Shown piece by piece: positions 10,959 to 29,273 of a stretch of 64,000 nucleotides of DNA. The stretch is from the NCBI RefSeq assembly GCF_021134715.1, contig NC_060020.1:1364001-1428000 (forward strand). The letters are read 5' to 3'. The position numbers and the translations under genes are program-made. The stretch is from Daphnia pulex. Taxonomy: Eukaryota; Arthropoda; Branchiopoda; Diplostraca; Daphniidae. Every line of letters starts with the position of its first letter. The stretch's first letter is position 1. The notes below the pieces were generated by a model. That model had not been told where the DNA came from and ran no database searches. It saw only the letters and a list, made by a program, of their open reading frames with translations.

Positions 10959-13578
10959 TCAAAAGTTTCCTTGCGACGAATTCGATGTCGTTCGCCCTCT
11001 TCCACGTAGCTTGAACGTGCTCGAAATGGCCAACGCTTCAGTTCGAGATGTTACGCTATCCATTCCATCATCCATGTCCAAAGGATTCGGTTGGCTGATG
11101 GTTATAGGTGATGATGAAAGGGCTATCTTTTCTACTTCATTGGCCTCAGGTGCTGGAGGCGCCTCGAAGGTAACTACAATAAAAGAAGAGAAATTTATAG
11201 ATACAATTCCGACATTTATAACGCCTTTGATTTTGTACTTGGTGGAGGGGAAGGACTGGTGGTGAGAGCTTCTGATTCGGGACTGCGTAAATCAGGTGCA
11301 GATCCATGAAGAACTGATCCGACAGATGACAGTAAAGGAGAACTGGCCGAAAATTCCAAACGATCGACGACCAAATCCAATGATAATGTTGACGACGAGT
11401 GAGTGTTCCAAATTTGCTGTTGCGGAGGGGGTTGTCTGAAATAACCCCCGGCTTGAGGTGAATCCGTCAAGTTATCCAAGCTTACTGTTGACGCCATACT
11501 AGGATCCGCCAAACTCATCTGACTTCCAGCCAAAGATCGTGAGAGTCGATGAGGTTGCCATTTCGCCGATTTGAATAAGTAGTGTGACGCTGAAGCCATA
11601 CTGTGGCTACGCGGTGTAAATCCACGTTCCCGACTGTCTGATCTCTTCATTTTGCTTTCGTCACTTTACAAAAGAAATCCAATAAACTGTTAATATGCAA
11701 AAATCAAAGTGCTTTCTAAAAATGTTACCTAGAAGGAGTAATAAGATTCTGCAGTAAAGAGTAGAGATTTGGTAGAGTGGCAGCAAGATCAGTTGTGTTA
11801 AGCCCACATAGCCATCGAAGTTGCGCTATATCTTTATTAAGGAGATAGACAGCGTATTCAAAGTATAGCCTATCTTTGCCTTTTGCAAATAATGGGAACC
11901 TAAAGTCAGCCAAAACGAGTATGGAATTTACCAAATGTTGTAAGTTGTAGGTTGCAAGTTGTAAACAAATTATCAAAGTCAATTTTTACTCTTTCTGTGC
12001 ATCGGCCTCCCGTTGGCTAACGTCGTCTATTATTCGGCTTCTAGAGCTAAATACGGCCACTGGATAGCGATTGGGCACTTGAAGGAAGACGGAAAGCATT
12101 TGGACCAGATGGGTTACGTGACCAAGAGCCACGCTAAGCTGAATGTCGTCACATCCAGCAAAAGAGTCAGAATTCGGTAGAATAACGTCATTAATCGAAT
12201 ATACACCGGGCTTAACCTAATTATGAGGAAAATAATTGGATTTAATAATGTGATTGTCACTTGCATCATTAAAGCGTAGCCAACCTGAACAATGGGAAAT
12301 ATTTCGACTAATTCCAGGAATAATTGCCTTCGACGAGCAACGAGCTGATGTTTTAAACGGGTATCTTGTTCTTCGGTGCTAGCGAGGCTTTTCACTAATT
12401 CTGCCAATCGATCTTTGTCCATTTGCAGGTGAAAATGCTTTTCTTTCAAATGAAGAGCTTTAGAAAGAAACAAAGAAAAACAGACAAAAATTAAAAGGTG
12501 TTGGGATAAACTTTTAGCAGACTCAAATTTCAATATACCTCTGGTATGGTTGTCCACTCGGAGATTCTTTAACGTTTCTTTTAATTGCTCTAAACTCTTT
12601 AGTTGTCTACTTCGTTCCTGCTGGAGCATTGAAACTCTTGCCAATGCCACTTGACGTTTGGCTCTCATTTCTTGCAGGGCAAGAAGATCAGTAGGCGATG
12701 CACTCAGTGAAGAAATCGAGCGCATAGACTTGTTCCGATAACGACTGGGATTTGATTGAACTGACTGAATTTCTAGCTTCAGTCGCTCTGACTCTGCCCC
12801 CTCCTTGTAGATTGCTCTCTGCATTCGGTGAATCCTGCATTTACAAACATTTACGAAAATTACGTGCTTTCATCTTCAGTAACAACTTATTTAAAACAAA
12901 CCTGCACATAGATGCGACATTATAGCTTTTGCTACTTGTATTGTCTTGTTGTTGAGTTGAAGGGCAAACAATTTGAGATTTCAGAGAATTTTCAGCAGTG
13001 AAAAATCCCCAAGACATGCCGAATATTAAGGCATTCTTGGTGAAGAGGACAGCTTCTTTTGGAGGCTGTGATCCTAAGTAGACTAGACCATTAAAGTAGA
13101 CAGCCCAAACAGTAACCAGTTTTGGAGAAGAATTTTCTGTGTCTTCTTTGACCCACACTCTTACTACTAAACCTGTAATAATGGGAAAAATATTAAACAA
13201 AACGAATTCAACACCTTCTGGTTAATCTCATCTTAGAATGCACATACCTGGGCAAGAATTGACAATACTTTCAGGAAATTTTCTTGTATCCAAATCATTC
13301 CAATCAATATTTACTCCAGATTGATGTTCACTAGTATAAAATGGAGCTGACATGGTGGTGATATGTAGGGTATAATAAAAAACAGCACATTCAGGATCAA
13401 TTGATGGATCCAAATAAACACTTCTAAAGCAGATTTTACGCAAGTGCCTGAGTCGAATCTGATGAAAGAAAGAAAATTATATTCAAACTCATCTCTTATC
13501 AAAATATTTTTTTAACAGCACTTGATTAGTATCTGTGGGTGTCCATTCTCTCATCTTAGATTTGTTAGCCTCAGCCAT
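10959..13578 (-). CDS. UVRAG: UVRAG (Vps38-like) autophagy/endosome tethering factor
   Basis: Nine exons: 13578-13522, 13458-13248, 13172-12902, 12834-12539, 12457-12285, 12216-11990, 11899-11729, 11663-11239 and 11173-10959, all in phase, giving 681 residues (human UVRAG about 699). The order is a C2-like N-terminus (RLRHLRKICFRSVYLD, then a WAVYFNGLVYLGSQPP block), a coiled coil (exons 4-5), and the UVRAG/ATG14 homology region. That region has LGHVTHLVQMLSVFLQVP, then FAKGKDRLYFEYAVYLLNKD and LPNLYSLLQNL. A Ser/Pro-rich tail ends it. In known systems UVRAG is the Vps38-type subunit of the PI3-kinase class III complex II (with Beclin 1, Vps34 and Vps15) on endosomes. The start is a short exon, MAEANKSKMREWTP. 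No anomalies were seen. Confidence 0.95.
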
Positions 13579-14179
13579 AGCTGTAAATTTAACAGCTTGT
13601 CAATTAGACTTTGCTGCATTTAGAACAACCTGTAGAACAGTGGATAGTGGGCGTATAACTTTAAAAATAGACGTGTTACTTTACAACAATTGGTGCTAAA
13701 CATTCGAATATCTACAGCTCGTTGATAAATTTAAACTGGATCATATATCGACGATCCCGTGCAGACGAAAATTCCAAATTTTTGACGTATGACGTGAAGA
13801 ATAACGAATGCCAATTCGCCAAAAGCTTTCTTTTTCCCCTTTAATTTCGGTGCGTAGCACTATGACGGAATCGCAGTAGTAAAAAGGCGCTTAAGTATCG
13901 TACTATAGTAATTTGTATCACTAGTAAAATTGAAAATGGCTACAGTGCATCACTAGTAAAACGTATCTCAAATAATACCGTTCGGTAGAAAATCAAAATT
14001 TTCTAAATAATTTATTTATTTCATACCAACAAATGGTCAATAGTAAATTGTTTCATAATTCTTTTTCAAAATTTCGTGTGAAAAGGGAAAGTGATACAGT
14101 AGTATTTTGTAGTATAACGACAACGTCTCGTTAGTAACAGGCATCAACAGTAACACCCCCTATGATCCAGTATGATATT

Positions 14180-14369
14180 CACGGCTTCGCCGTGATGATC
14201 CCGAATGTAAATTTCACGGCTTCGCCGTGGATGATACCGAATTTAATTTCACGGCTTCGCCGTGGATAATAATAAAATTATGTTCACGGCTTCGCCGTGA
14301 TTGATAATAACTTGACGTTCACGGCTTCGCCGTGGATGATAATAATATGATGTTCACGGCTTCGCCGTG
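14180..14369. repeat. six identical 15-bp palindromes at exact 35-bp spacing
   Basis: CACGGCTTCGCCGTG occurs at 14180, 14215, 14250, 14285, 14320 and 14355, always 35 bp apart. Each folds as a 6-7 bp stem with a TTC loop. The 20-bp spacers differ but are all AT-rich and GATGATAAT-like. The array lies inside the MULE-like element, next to the TTAGG-type array. Confidence 0.95.
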
Positions 14370-14396
14370 ATTGTGATTCGGGAATTACCAATTTTA

Positions 14397-14482
14397 TAAC
14401 CTAACCTAACCTAACCAAACCTAACCTAACCTAACCTAACCTAACCTAACCTAACCTAACCTAACCTAACCTAACCTAACCT
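14397..14482. repeat. interstitial telomere-type (CCTAA)n array
   Basis: Sixteen and a partial tandem units of CTAAC (= TTAGG on the other strand) run with one variant unit (CAAAC at 14416-14420). TTAGG is the ancestral arthropod telomere repeat. The array is interstitial and lies within the MULE-like element, not at a chromosome end. Confidence 0.9.
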
Positions 14483-14991
14483 GATGTTACTTGTGAACAG
14501 AAATACTAGTGAGACAATTTATCAATGCAACGAAGTTCTTATGATACAAGAACCACAAGAACTTCGTTCTTATGAGACATTTTACTTAAAGAACTAGTTA
14601 TTAATGGGTACTGTTTCGAGTTACTAAACAATGAAATTATTAGTGATATATTTTACTAATGAAACACTTTACTTTCAACACTATATATTTATGAGCAAAA
14701 AAAAAAAAGCTGTTATTTATGGCCACCTTTACTAGTGCGATTCCGTCACTGTGAGATGCACCCTTTAATTTAATTTACTGAATAATCCGATAAATAAAAA
14801 AAAAATAACAACAAAACATTAAATAGTGCTTCATTTCAATTATTTTATTGACTCAGTAAATGATCAATTACTTTTTCCGTATGTATACAAAATGCTATTA
14901 ATAATTGCTAACAAAACAATCACTTGACAAAGTTTAAATTTCACCGATGAGACCAGCGGTTAACACTCACACCTAATTATTATTTAAAACA

Positions 14992-15720
14992 CTAGAACTG
15001 GATATATCTCTTGCGTAGGTTAGAATTTTTGACCAATTGCGGCGTTTCAGGATCCTTAACCAGTTGTTGCTTTTCCAGAGCACTTCGTGAAGGAGCTTTA
15101 GTGGTTTCGGGAATGATGTACAAATCCTTGTTAACATCCGAGAATTTGCTGGATTTCGTGCAATCTACGTCGTAATACCATTCGCATACTCTTCTCTCTT
15201 GAGAGTAAATGGTTCCGTTTGGACAAAGGAAGGAATCCACCAAGCCTTCGAGACTGCAATAATGCCATACCTGTGTAAACAATCGGAAAACATATGAAAT
15301 GAAGTGGGCAGGCTTTTTAACGTGTGTTAAATGGGGTTAGGTTACCTGGCAGCGGGCATCAGTGTCGGCATAATAACCAGGAAGCTTGCCCGAACATCCA
15401 AAATTTGTTTGCGGGATTTCGTGAAAGATCGGATAATCTTTCCCAGCAACACCTTATTGTTTTAAAAAAGTTAATTTGGAATAAGTAAAAAATGCGCGAT
15501 TGTCAATAAATTTATACCTGGAATAGAGTTAACGTCCGATTCTTCCTCCTTTGTAAATTGTGATGATGTTGGTTGATTTTGCGACAAAACGGTCGCAACA
15601 CTGATTAAAACTATCGACAGATTATTTTAATAGTATAGATTTAATTTCCAATATAGCTTTCGTCAAATATAAGTAAGTGTAACATAAAAATTTACCAAAA
15701 AACAGATGAGTATGAATCAT
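14992..15720 (-). CDS. secreted protein with one chitin-binding type-2 (CBM14) domain
   Basis: Four exons: 15720-15696, 15610-15518, 15452-15346 and 15270-14992, 167 residues. The signal peptide MIHTHLFFVLISVATVLSQ is split by the first intron. The CBM14/peritrophin-A domain has six cysteines: GCSGKLPGYYADTDARCQ, then WHYCSLEGLVDSFLCPNG and RRVCEWYYDVDC. The C-terminal tail is basic (LRKRYIQF). One-domain secreted proteins like this (CPAP1 type in insects) bind chitin in cuticle or in the gut lining; the location here is inferred. A TATA box (15803-15796) and an initiator TCAGT (A near 15767) lie just upstream on the same strand, so the start codon at 15720 is close to the promoter. Confidence 0.9.
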
Positions 15721-15764
15721 TTTTGCAAGAGAAGACACGCTGCTGACGGTTTGAAGGTACGAAT

Positions 15765-15803
15765 ACTGATGATGCGAAAAGATGCAAGTTTTATGTATAT
15801 ATA
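15765..15803 (-). promoter_or_regulatory. TATA box and TCAGT initiator of the CBM14 gene
   Basis: On the minus strand TATATATA runs from 15803 to 15796. CATCAGTATTCG follows with its A at about 15767, roughly 32-36 nt downstream. A 47-nt leader separates it from the ATG at 15720. Confidence 0.55.
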
Positions 15804-16600
15804 CCTTTTCAGACAGACCTTTCTCCCCTTTGGCAGCTTTCCTTTCGATTGTACCGTATCATCCTTGGAATGGGGTAATAATACCGCACCTTAAAACATA
15901 ACATGCAATCTTTATCGTTTTCACCGAGCACTATTAACTTACAAACCAAGCTTTCTCTTCCAACTTCCAAACAAACACTGAAGTTGGTTGACTCGATCAT
16001 CTCTCTATTGCAAAACGAATGATGTAGCATGACTAGACTTTAAATAGTTAAAAAATTTAATAGGGCTTCCAGTTTCGAATTTCGTACGTGTCTAAATATC
16101 GGGGTTGTTGAACGACGGAGAAAGTGTCGTCTCGATCAACGATGTTTTAGCCGTTCTCCTTCTTGAAATCGACAAAACTTTCACTTATTATCTGCGGGTG
16201 AATGTGCACGAACTCATAAATACTTGAGGTAAACGCAATATTCAATTGCGCTGTCACAGTAGAAATTTCTCTAACCACGTAGACCCTTTTTCTTATTCGC
16301 CACACAGTTCCTCTGATTTCATTAATTTATTTTGTTCCCTTTCTCCACAGACACTATCGATTATTACATTTCTTTTTAGTTTTTCCCAAAGGAAAGTCCT
16401 TTGAACAAAAGAAATTAAACAGGGAAAAGTACTGGCGCAAAATCCACAACAACTTACTGGATAACATTTTCTAATGACAGGGACTGAAGTTTTTAAAAGA
16501 ACACTTGAACGAAAAATAAAGTGGAAAGTTGAAGCGTTCAAATCTTAAATAACAGAATGAAATAATAAAAAGAAGAAAACAACCGAATGGTTTTTGATTT
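15804..16600. other. intergenic, no supported gene
   Basis: This is the flank between two minus-strand genes. A minus-strand open frame at 16293-16541 has no domain and no signal. I see no repeat or RNA gene here. Confidence 0.4.
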
Positions 16601-18482
16601 TTAACACTTCTTCTGAGTGTAAGTCAAACAGAACCCCACATTGTTGATTTCGTCTTTGCCTTCTTTTGCATCGGTGATGTAAGTAATTCGGTCAGATGAA
16701 GCTATAATAAAGAAATATTTGATTGAAATTTTTCTTTAATATAGTTGCATTATTAAGTATTTGTTCTATGCACTTACTGCAAATGGGGGCGTCGCTTGTC
16801 GTATTTTGGTTGAGGGCTGCTCCACAATAAACTGATTCGCGTACGCTTCCACCGTTTGATCCGCCCGGAATAATAAGCTGGTCTGGACAGTTGGAACCAT
16901 TAGTAGCACTTGTCGCATTCTCTGCCGATTTCGTTAAAAGGAAGCCTGGGACATTTTTGAACGTTTGGCAGGGTGTGAAGCAGACTCCACAGTAACCCTG
17001 TTTTAATGGATTCATTAACAAGTTAAGTTAATACTGATAGGTATCATCAAATTCTTGTAAAAAAAAATATACTGAAGGCCTCTTGAAACAAATGTTGTAA
17101 TTCTGGTCTGCAAGTTGTCGGACGGAACCTCCGTATTCTTGCTTGAAGTTGAACGATTCAAGTGATCCCGCCGTTTTGGTCAAGTATTGCAGACAGTTTG
17201 AGGGAGCTGAATTCGAAAGTTAAATGTAAAATGTTAGAAAAATGAGAGAGGGATTAAAATAGAAGCAAGAATTGCGAACAAACCGAGATCTTGAGAAGAG
17301 CAAGGGATTCTAGTAATCCTTAACTTCCAATCTTTGTTGGAGGCATCCGTCAAGAAAAATCCCAATGTGATGTCATCTTGCTCGTCGTTGAATGACAAAT
17401 AAACTTGAGAAGAAAGAAAACATTTAAAGTTTTAACAAAATCACGAATTATTAATGTATGAATTGTATAATTACGATGTTGATCGGTGTATGAATCACCG
17501 CACAATTTTTGCGTTGGAGTGGTACTTCCGACCGCTGCGAAATAATCTTCGTCGCAAATGGTAGTATTCGGATTGGGTGGAGCAAGTCGGAAGTTTTCAA
17601 ATTCTATCCTGAATTTTAGAAAGAAAAAGAAATGGTGTAACCATCGGACACATACAAAAAAATAAGTTGCATAATATTACTTGAGTTGACAGCTGCGGAT
17701 GCTATTGCTCGATGAAGTCAATCCACCACCGATTGTAGTTCCGCCGACCCTGATACCTGGATTAGCTGGGAATGTCAATGTACAAGATTGCTTACTGGAC
17801 GCCCTAGATGGAGTCATCCACATCAAAGGGCTGCGGATTGCAGTTTCTGAGCACTTTTTAATCATAACTGAAAGAGAAGACAATAACAAATGAAATAACG
17901 AATAAATTCTTTCTCGAATTAATGAGCTACTTACATGAACAGCAGACTCCGGCAGAGCGGAATAGAACCGTTCCACAATCGCCGTCTTTGATTCCGCCTT
18001 GGTTGTCACATTCACTCTGAGATAGACAGGTTCCCTCATCACCGGAATTAGTCGTACACTTGGTACCTGATACTGGGAAAAGTGACGTAAAGGACGGGAG
18101 TGTACCAAACGAGGGAATGGAACCGATGCCAAAAATTGATGTTGTTGTGGGCGCCGTCTGCGATTGTGGAACTCTGGCTTCTAAAAATAATATAATTGAA
18201 CAATTTAAAATAAAATGAGTCCCTAAAGGCTAAATGAAAATGAATCAGTGAAGATTTTGTCGTACGAATTTCAGCGCCGGCTAGGTCAACGGAAGGACTC
18301 GCTGGATAAACGGAAGGATCAACGTAAGGGTATTGATCTTGATTAGGGTCGAATACGTAATAAACGGGTTCGTCAACTCTAGCTTCCAGAATATGCTTTC
18401 GGTTACATTTCCTAGGAGTTGGATTGGCGAAAGAATAGCCTATGATGGCTAACGCGATCAATACAACACTGGAAAATCTCAT
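16601..18482 (-). CDS. secreted CUB-domain protein of the arthropod clip/CUB type
   Basis: Eight exons: 18482-18266, 18180-17935, 17867-17681, 17608-17475, 17403-17284, 17206-17073, 16997-16778 and 16701-16601, 452 residues, all in phase. The signal peptide is MRFSSVVLIALAIIGYSFA. The next region is Pro/Tyr-rich (VYYVFDPNQDQYPYVDP), then a six-cysteine knot with GTCLSQSECDNQGG and SAGVCCS. The rest is a CUB-like region with CTLTFPANPGIRV, CQLKIEFENFRLAPPN, CGDSY and a closing GFCLTYTQKKC. Many arthropods have secreted proteins with this order (Cys-rich GTCxxxxEC segment, then CUB); their roles are mostly unknown. A TATA box lies about 220 bp upstream, so a 5' UTR intron is likely. Confidence 0.85.
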
Positions 18483-18702
18483 CTTTTTAAAGGTGATGAT
18501 GAGAGCCCGACCAGTAGTATGCGTGATTTGATCCAGGAAACTTGAACAGCTATACAGAATGAAATGAGATTAATATAAATACATCGATAAATCGCAATTG
18601 AAATATTTACCGATAGAAAACGTTAGGAGAACTCGTCATGAACAACGATGATGTCGTCCGAGAATATGTTGACAGTGTGACGAGAACATGATGATTTTCG
18701 GG

Positions 18703-18712
18703 TTTATATATA
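18703..18712 (-). promoter_or_regulatory. TATA box upstream of the CUB-type gene
   Basis: TATATATAAA reads on the minus strand from 18712 to 18703. Transcription would start near 18680. The leader to the ATG at 18482 contains a likely short intron (donor GGTAAATATTT at about 18612). Confidence 0.5.
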
Positions 18713-19750
18713 GAAGCGACGCTGGGTTTACCCCAGAGAATGTTGAACTCGAAATTGTGTAGCGGCATCAGTCAAACGGGATTTGACCAGTAGGAAGGCA
18801 ATAAATAAAAAAAAAGAAATTTATAGATCTCATCAAATCATAAACGCTATCTTATCTATAACGCTCCTATAATCATGTCTCAAGGTGGGAATATTTTATA
18901 TGCAAAACGCGATTCATCATTCGGCAATAAAAACAGTCAACGGCCGCCGTATAATTTAACAATTCTATTGTATTCCAACAAGGAAGAAGAATAAGACTAA
19001 TGTTTCAGACATTGGCTCAGGACTATGAACAGATCAATGACACATTTGCAACTGAAGGTCATGGATGTAAATAATATTTTACGAGCCCCGTAAAATCATT
19101 ATTCGATAGGTTAACGACCTGACGAAAATATTTCGGTCCAAAATGTTAATATTTATTCGTTTCCTTATTTACGTTGTCGCAATTACAATGTATACGTAAA
19201 ATGTTTAGCAACACCAGTTGAAGGATACTGTACGTAAGATTCGTTACGGTAAGTTTTATTTTAAGTCACTTGTAAAAAGGTGCAAAGTATAAGGCGAGAT
19301 GATTGTTCATTTGACCTGAATACGGTCAAAATCATTGTGATGAAAACAAGGGAATGGTAGAATGCTTCTACTGCATTCAGAAATACTTAAAATTCGGGCG
19401 ATTTTTACAACCCAGACAGATCCTTAAAAGTTTAATAAAAAAGGGGACGTGAACAAGTGTCAGAGAAAAAGAAACAAAAACATGGATTGCATAACTATAA
19501 AGATTCCTCAAGGCAGTTCCAGTGAGGCTGGAGACAAATACAAGCAACTTTTGTGGACGGAATACAATTCAAGAGTTGAGGTCACACATATTTTCTTTAA
19601 ATGTAAAAATAATCAAAAAAAAAAAAAAAGATAAGGCTTATAAAAAAATATTTAAATATGATGGCATAAAAATATACAAGGCTCGCGTTCAATCTATATG
19701 TGTCGTACATAGCAGGCGTACAGCTGCCATTAGTTGCCAATATCTCTTCA
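18713..19750. other. intergenic, no supported gene
   Basis: AT-rich sequence between the CUB-type gene promoter and the 3' end of the phosphatase gene. Overlapping open frames near 19449-19860 lie across poly-A tracts and the last phosphatase exon and have no domain. The segment nearest 19751 is probably the phosphatase 3' UTR. Confidence 0.45.
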
Positions 19751-27319
<7,569 letters not shown>

Positions 27320-29273
27320 TGGAGGGCAATATCCAGCTAGTGAGATTTAGGTGAAACCTGAGCAACGTTGAGAACCTTCAAAGGTTCTGATGACCACTAT
27401 TTAGAAGAAGATAAATACAATTAGTTTCAACACTACAAACTTACTAGATCTTTTAAGTTAATCAAGTCAAGCTGAAATATAAAAAAAAACACACACACTT
27501 CTGGGATGGTAAGCCAAAGCATGCATGACATACTTTCCCCATTGCAAATGAGGAAAGGCACCTGCCCTACTTCCACCTGGCCAAAATAGAAGGTTATTTA
27601 CCTGAAGACAAAAACTTGCCAGCCTCTCCACATTTTTTAATTTTGATGAGGACAAATTAATGGCACTGCGGTCGACTGATATTCCAAAGTGAAAATAATA
27701 TTCCTCCAACACCAAGGCACGAATTTCACGTCGAAAAACCGAGAAGACTTGCAGTGCACTAAGATGTGTTTTCGCTCCTACTTGTTGTGGCACCAACTTG
27801 CTTGTGTGGGCTCCATCTGGCGGCGAGTATTTACCGCTTCAGGGTAAATAAAACTATCGATACACAGCTTGTATAGCGCGATACATAAGCCAAAATGCAA
27901 AATATAGATTAAAAAAACCATTTGTCACGGAGTGTCACGGTAGAAATTCTGAAATCAACGCTGTAAGATATTGCCACACCACGAAACCACCAGGTTCTGG
28001 CCGGATCGAATCACATTTTATACGTATGACGACACTATGGAAAAATTTTCATTTAGATTGTTTCGTATTTCTCGTCAATTGCAAGGAGAGAGAGAGTGAC
28101 GCAAGAAAATTGAAAGGTGTAAGTAGCTCTGACTATACCTCGTCCGGCAATCCAAATCTCCTATACACTCACAAAAAAGAACCCGTGTGTCAAGGCTGCT
28201 TCCCGACTACGCCTTTCTTTGAACAACTTCCCCCGGATAATAATATCTTGTGAAAACAAAATTTATTCTAGTTCCCGACCAGTAGTATTTTACGACTATC
28301 GTTGTTGTATTCGCTCATTCATGACGACAGAGAAAATAACATTTCTAAAAATATTAGCGAAAACTTGTGGAAAGTCGAACCAATTTTTTTGTGGCAAGGC
28401 TACCACGTCTTGAGGGATGGGTTATTTCTCAAAATGTCTCCTTGGTTCGCCTTGACTAATCTAGCGTATTTCCTATGCTAATTATACGCCAAAACCATTA
28501 TCATTTGAGGAAGCGGGCATTCCAAACTGAGGGTAATTTGGGTTCTATTTTTTTAATTATATAACCCCACATACCAACGAGTGTTGTTTGGAATTGTTTA
28601 GGTGAAACAAATAACTCTTTACTGGACCTTGAATCGAACATCTTTCTCTCCTTTCAATCCAAGGCTAAAACGTGATTCATCAATATGTAACGGAAGAACT
28701 ATTTTCGATGATTCACGAGAATTTTTTTTTCCTCTTCAAATTTTAATTTACAAAGTCAGAATGCATTGGCTTTCACGTCATCTTGAATGTGTATTCTCCA
28801 TACAGCCAACTTTCCGGTTGTGTTATTTATTCATCACCGCTTAGGTGACTAATACAGCAGCAGCAAGGACGCAAAAAGATTAAATTCTTGGCTAATGTGC
28901 AACATGACACAAGTTTCAGAATCGGGGAAAATAATTGGGACACGTGAAGATCGACGGAAAAGAAAGTAAACAAAAGATGTAGAAAGCTTTCACGCCGTAA
29001 AAATAGTAAGGTTTTCACGCGTGCGGAATTATTTGTTCTAGACATACGAAATTGATTTCTTTTCATTCGTGGCCGAGGACAAAAGAAATGATGACGGTGA
29101 TTTGACAAGAGTAAGAAGGAGAAATAAAGTTGAAAATGATGGCGAATGCCCGTTTCACTGTCAAGATGGCGGAGGAGACGTTTCCGTAAAAAAAAAAAAG
29201 CCGGCATTTGAACTTCTATTTCAAAACAAAATAAGATGGGACGATTCTGGTTTGACCGCCGCTGTCCTCTTCT
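27320..29273. other. intergenic, no supported gene
   Basis: A minus-strand open frame at 27467-27796 could belong to an upstream leader of the phosphatase gene but has no domain or clear splice partner. The rest is AT-rich with no RNA gene or repeat that I can support. The part next to 29273 is the 3' flank of Caprin. Confidence 0.4.

Larger units (their letters stand above)
13848..14762. mobile_element. non-autonomous DNA transposon with 9-bp target duplication (MULE-like)
   Basis: The left end GGTGCGTAGCACTATGACGG (13849 on) and the reverse complement of the right end (GGTGCATCTCACAGTGACGG, ending 14762) align over about 35 bp, sharing GACGGAATCGCA. CTTTAATTT flanks both sides (13839-13847 and 14763-14771), a 9-bp target duplication. 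Inside are subterminal ACTAGTAAA motifs, six identical palindromes and a TTAGG-type array, each listed separately, and a foldback around 14530-14568 (GAAGTTCTT...AAGAACTTC). No coding frame is present. A 9-bp duplication suggests the Mutator-like superfamily, but without a transposase this is inference. Confidence 0.75.

Noticed and set aside
14180-14369. CRISPR-like array (15-bp palindromic repeats, 20-bp spacers)
   Set aside because: It lies inside a eukaryotic transposon between intron-containing genes, the repeats are too short, the spacers are similar AT-rich sequences, and no cas-like gene is present.
14397-14482. Chromosome end or telomere fusion point
   Set aside because: The array is only 86 bp, lies within the inverted ends of a transposon, and normal genes continue on both sides.
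27467-27796. 109-residue minus-strand open frame
   Set aside because: No domain, no partner exon and no conserved pattern; it may be a leader of the phosphatase gene.
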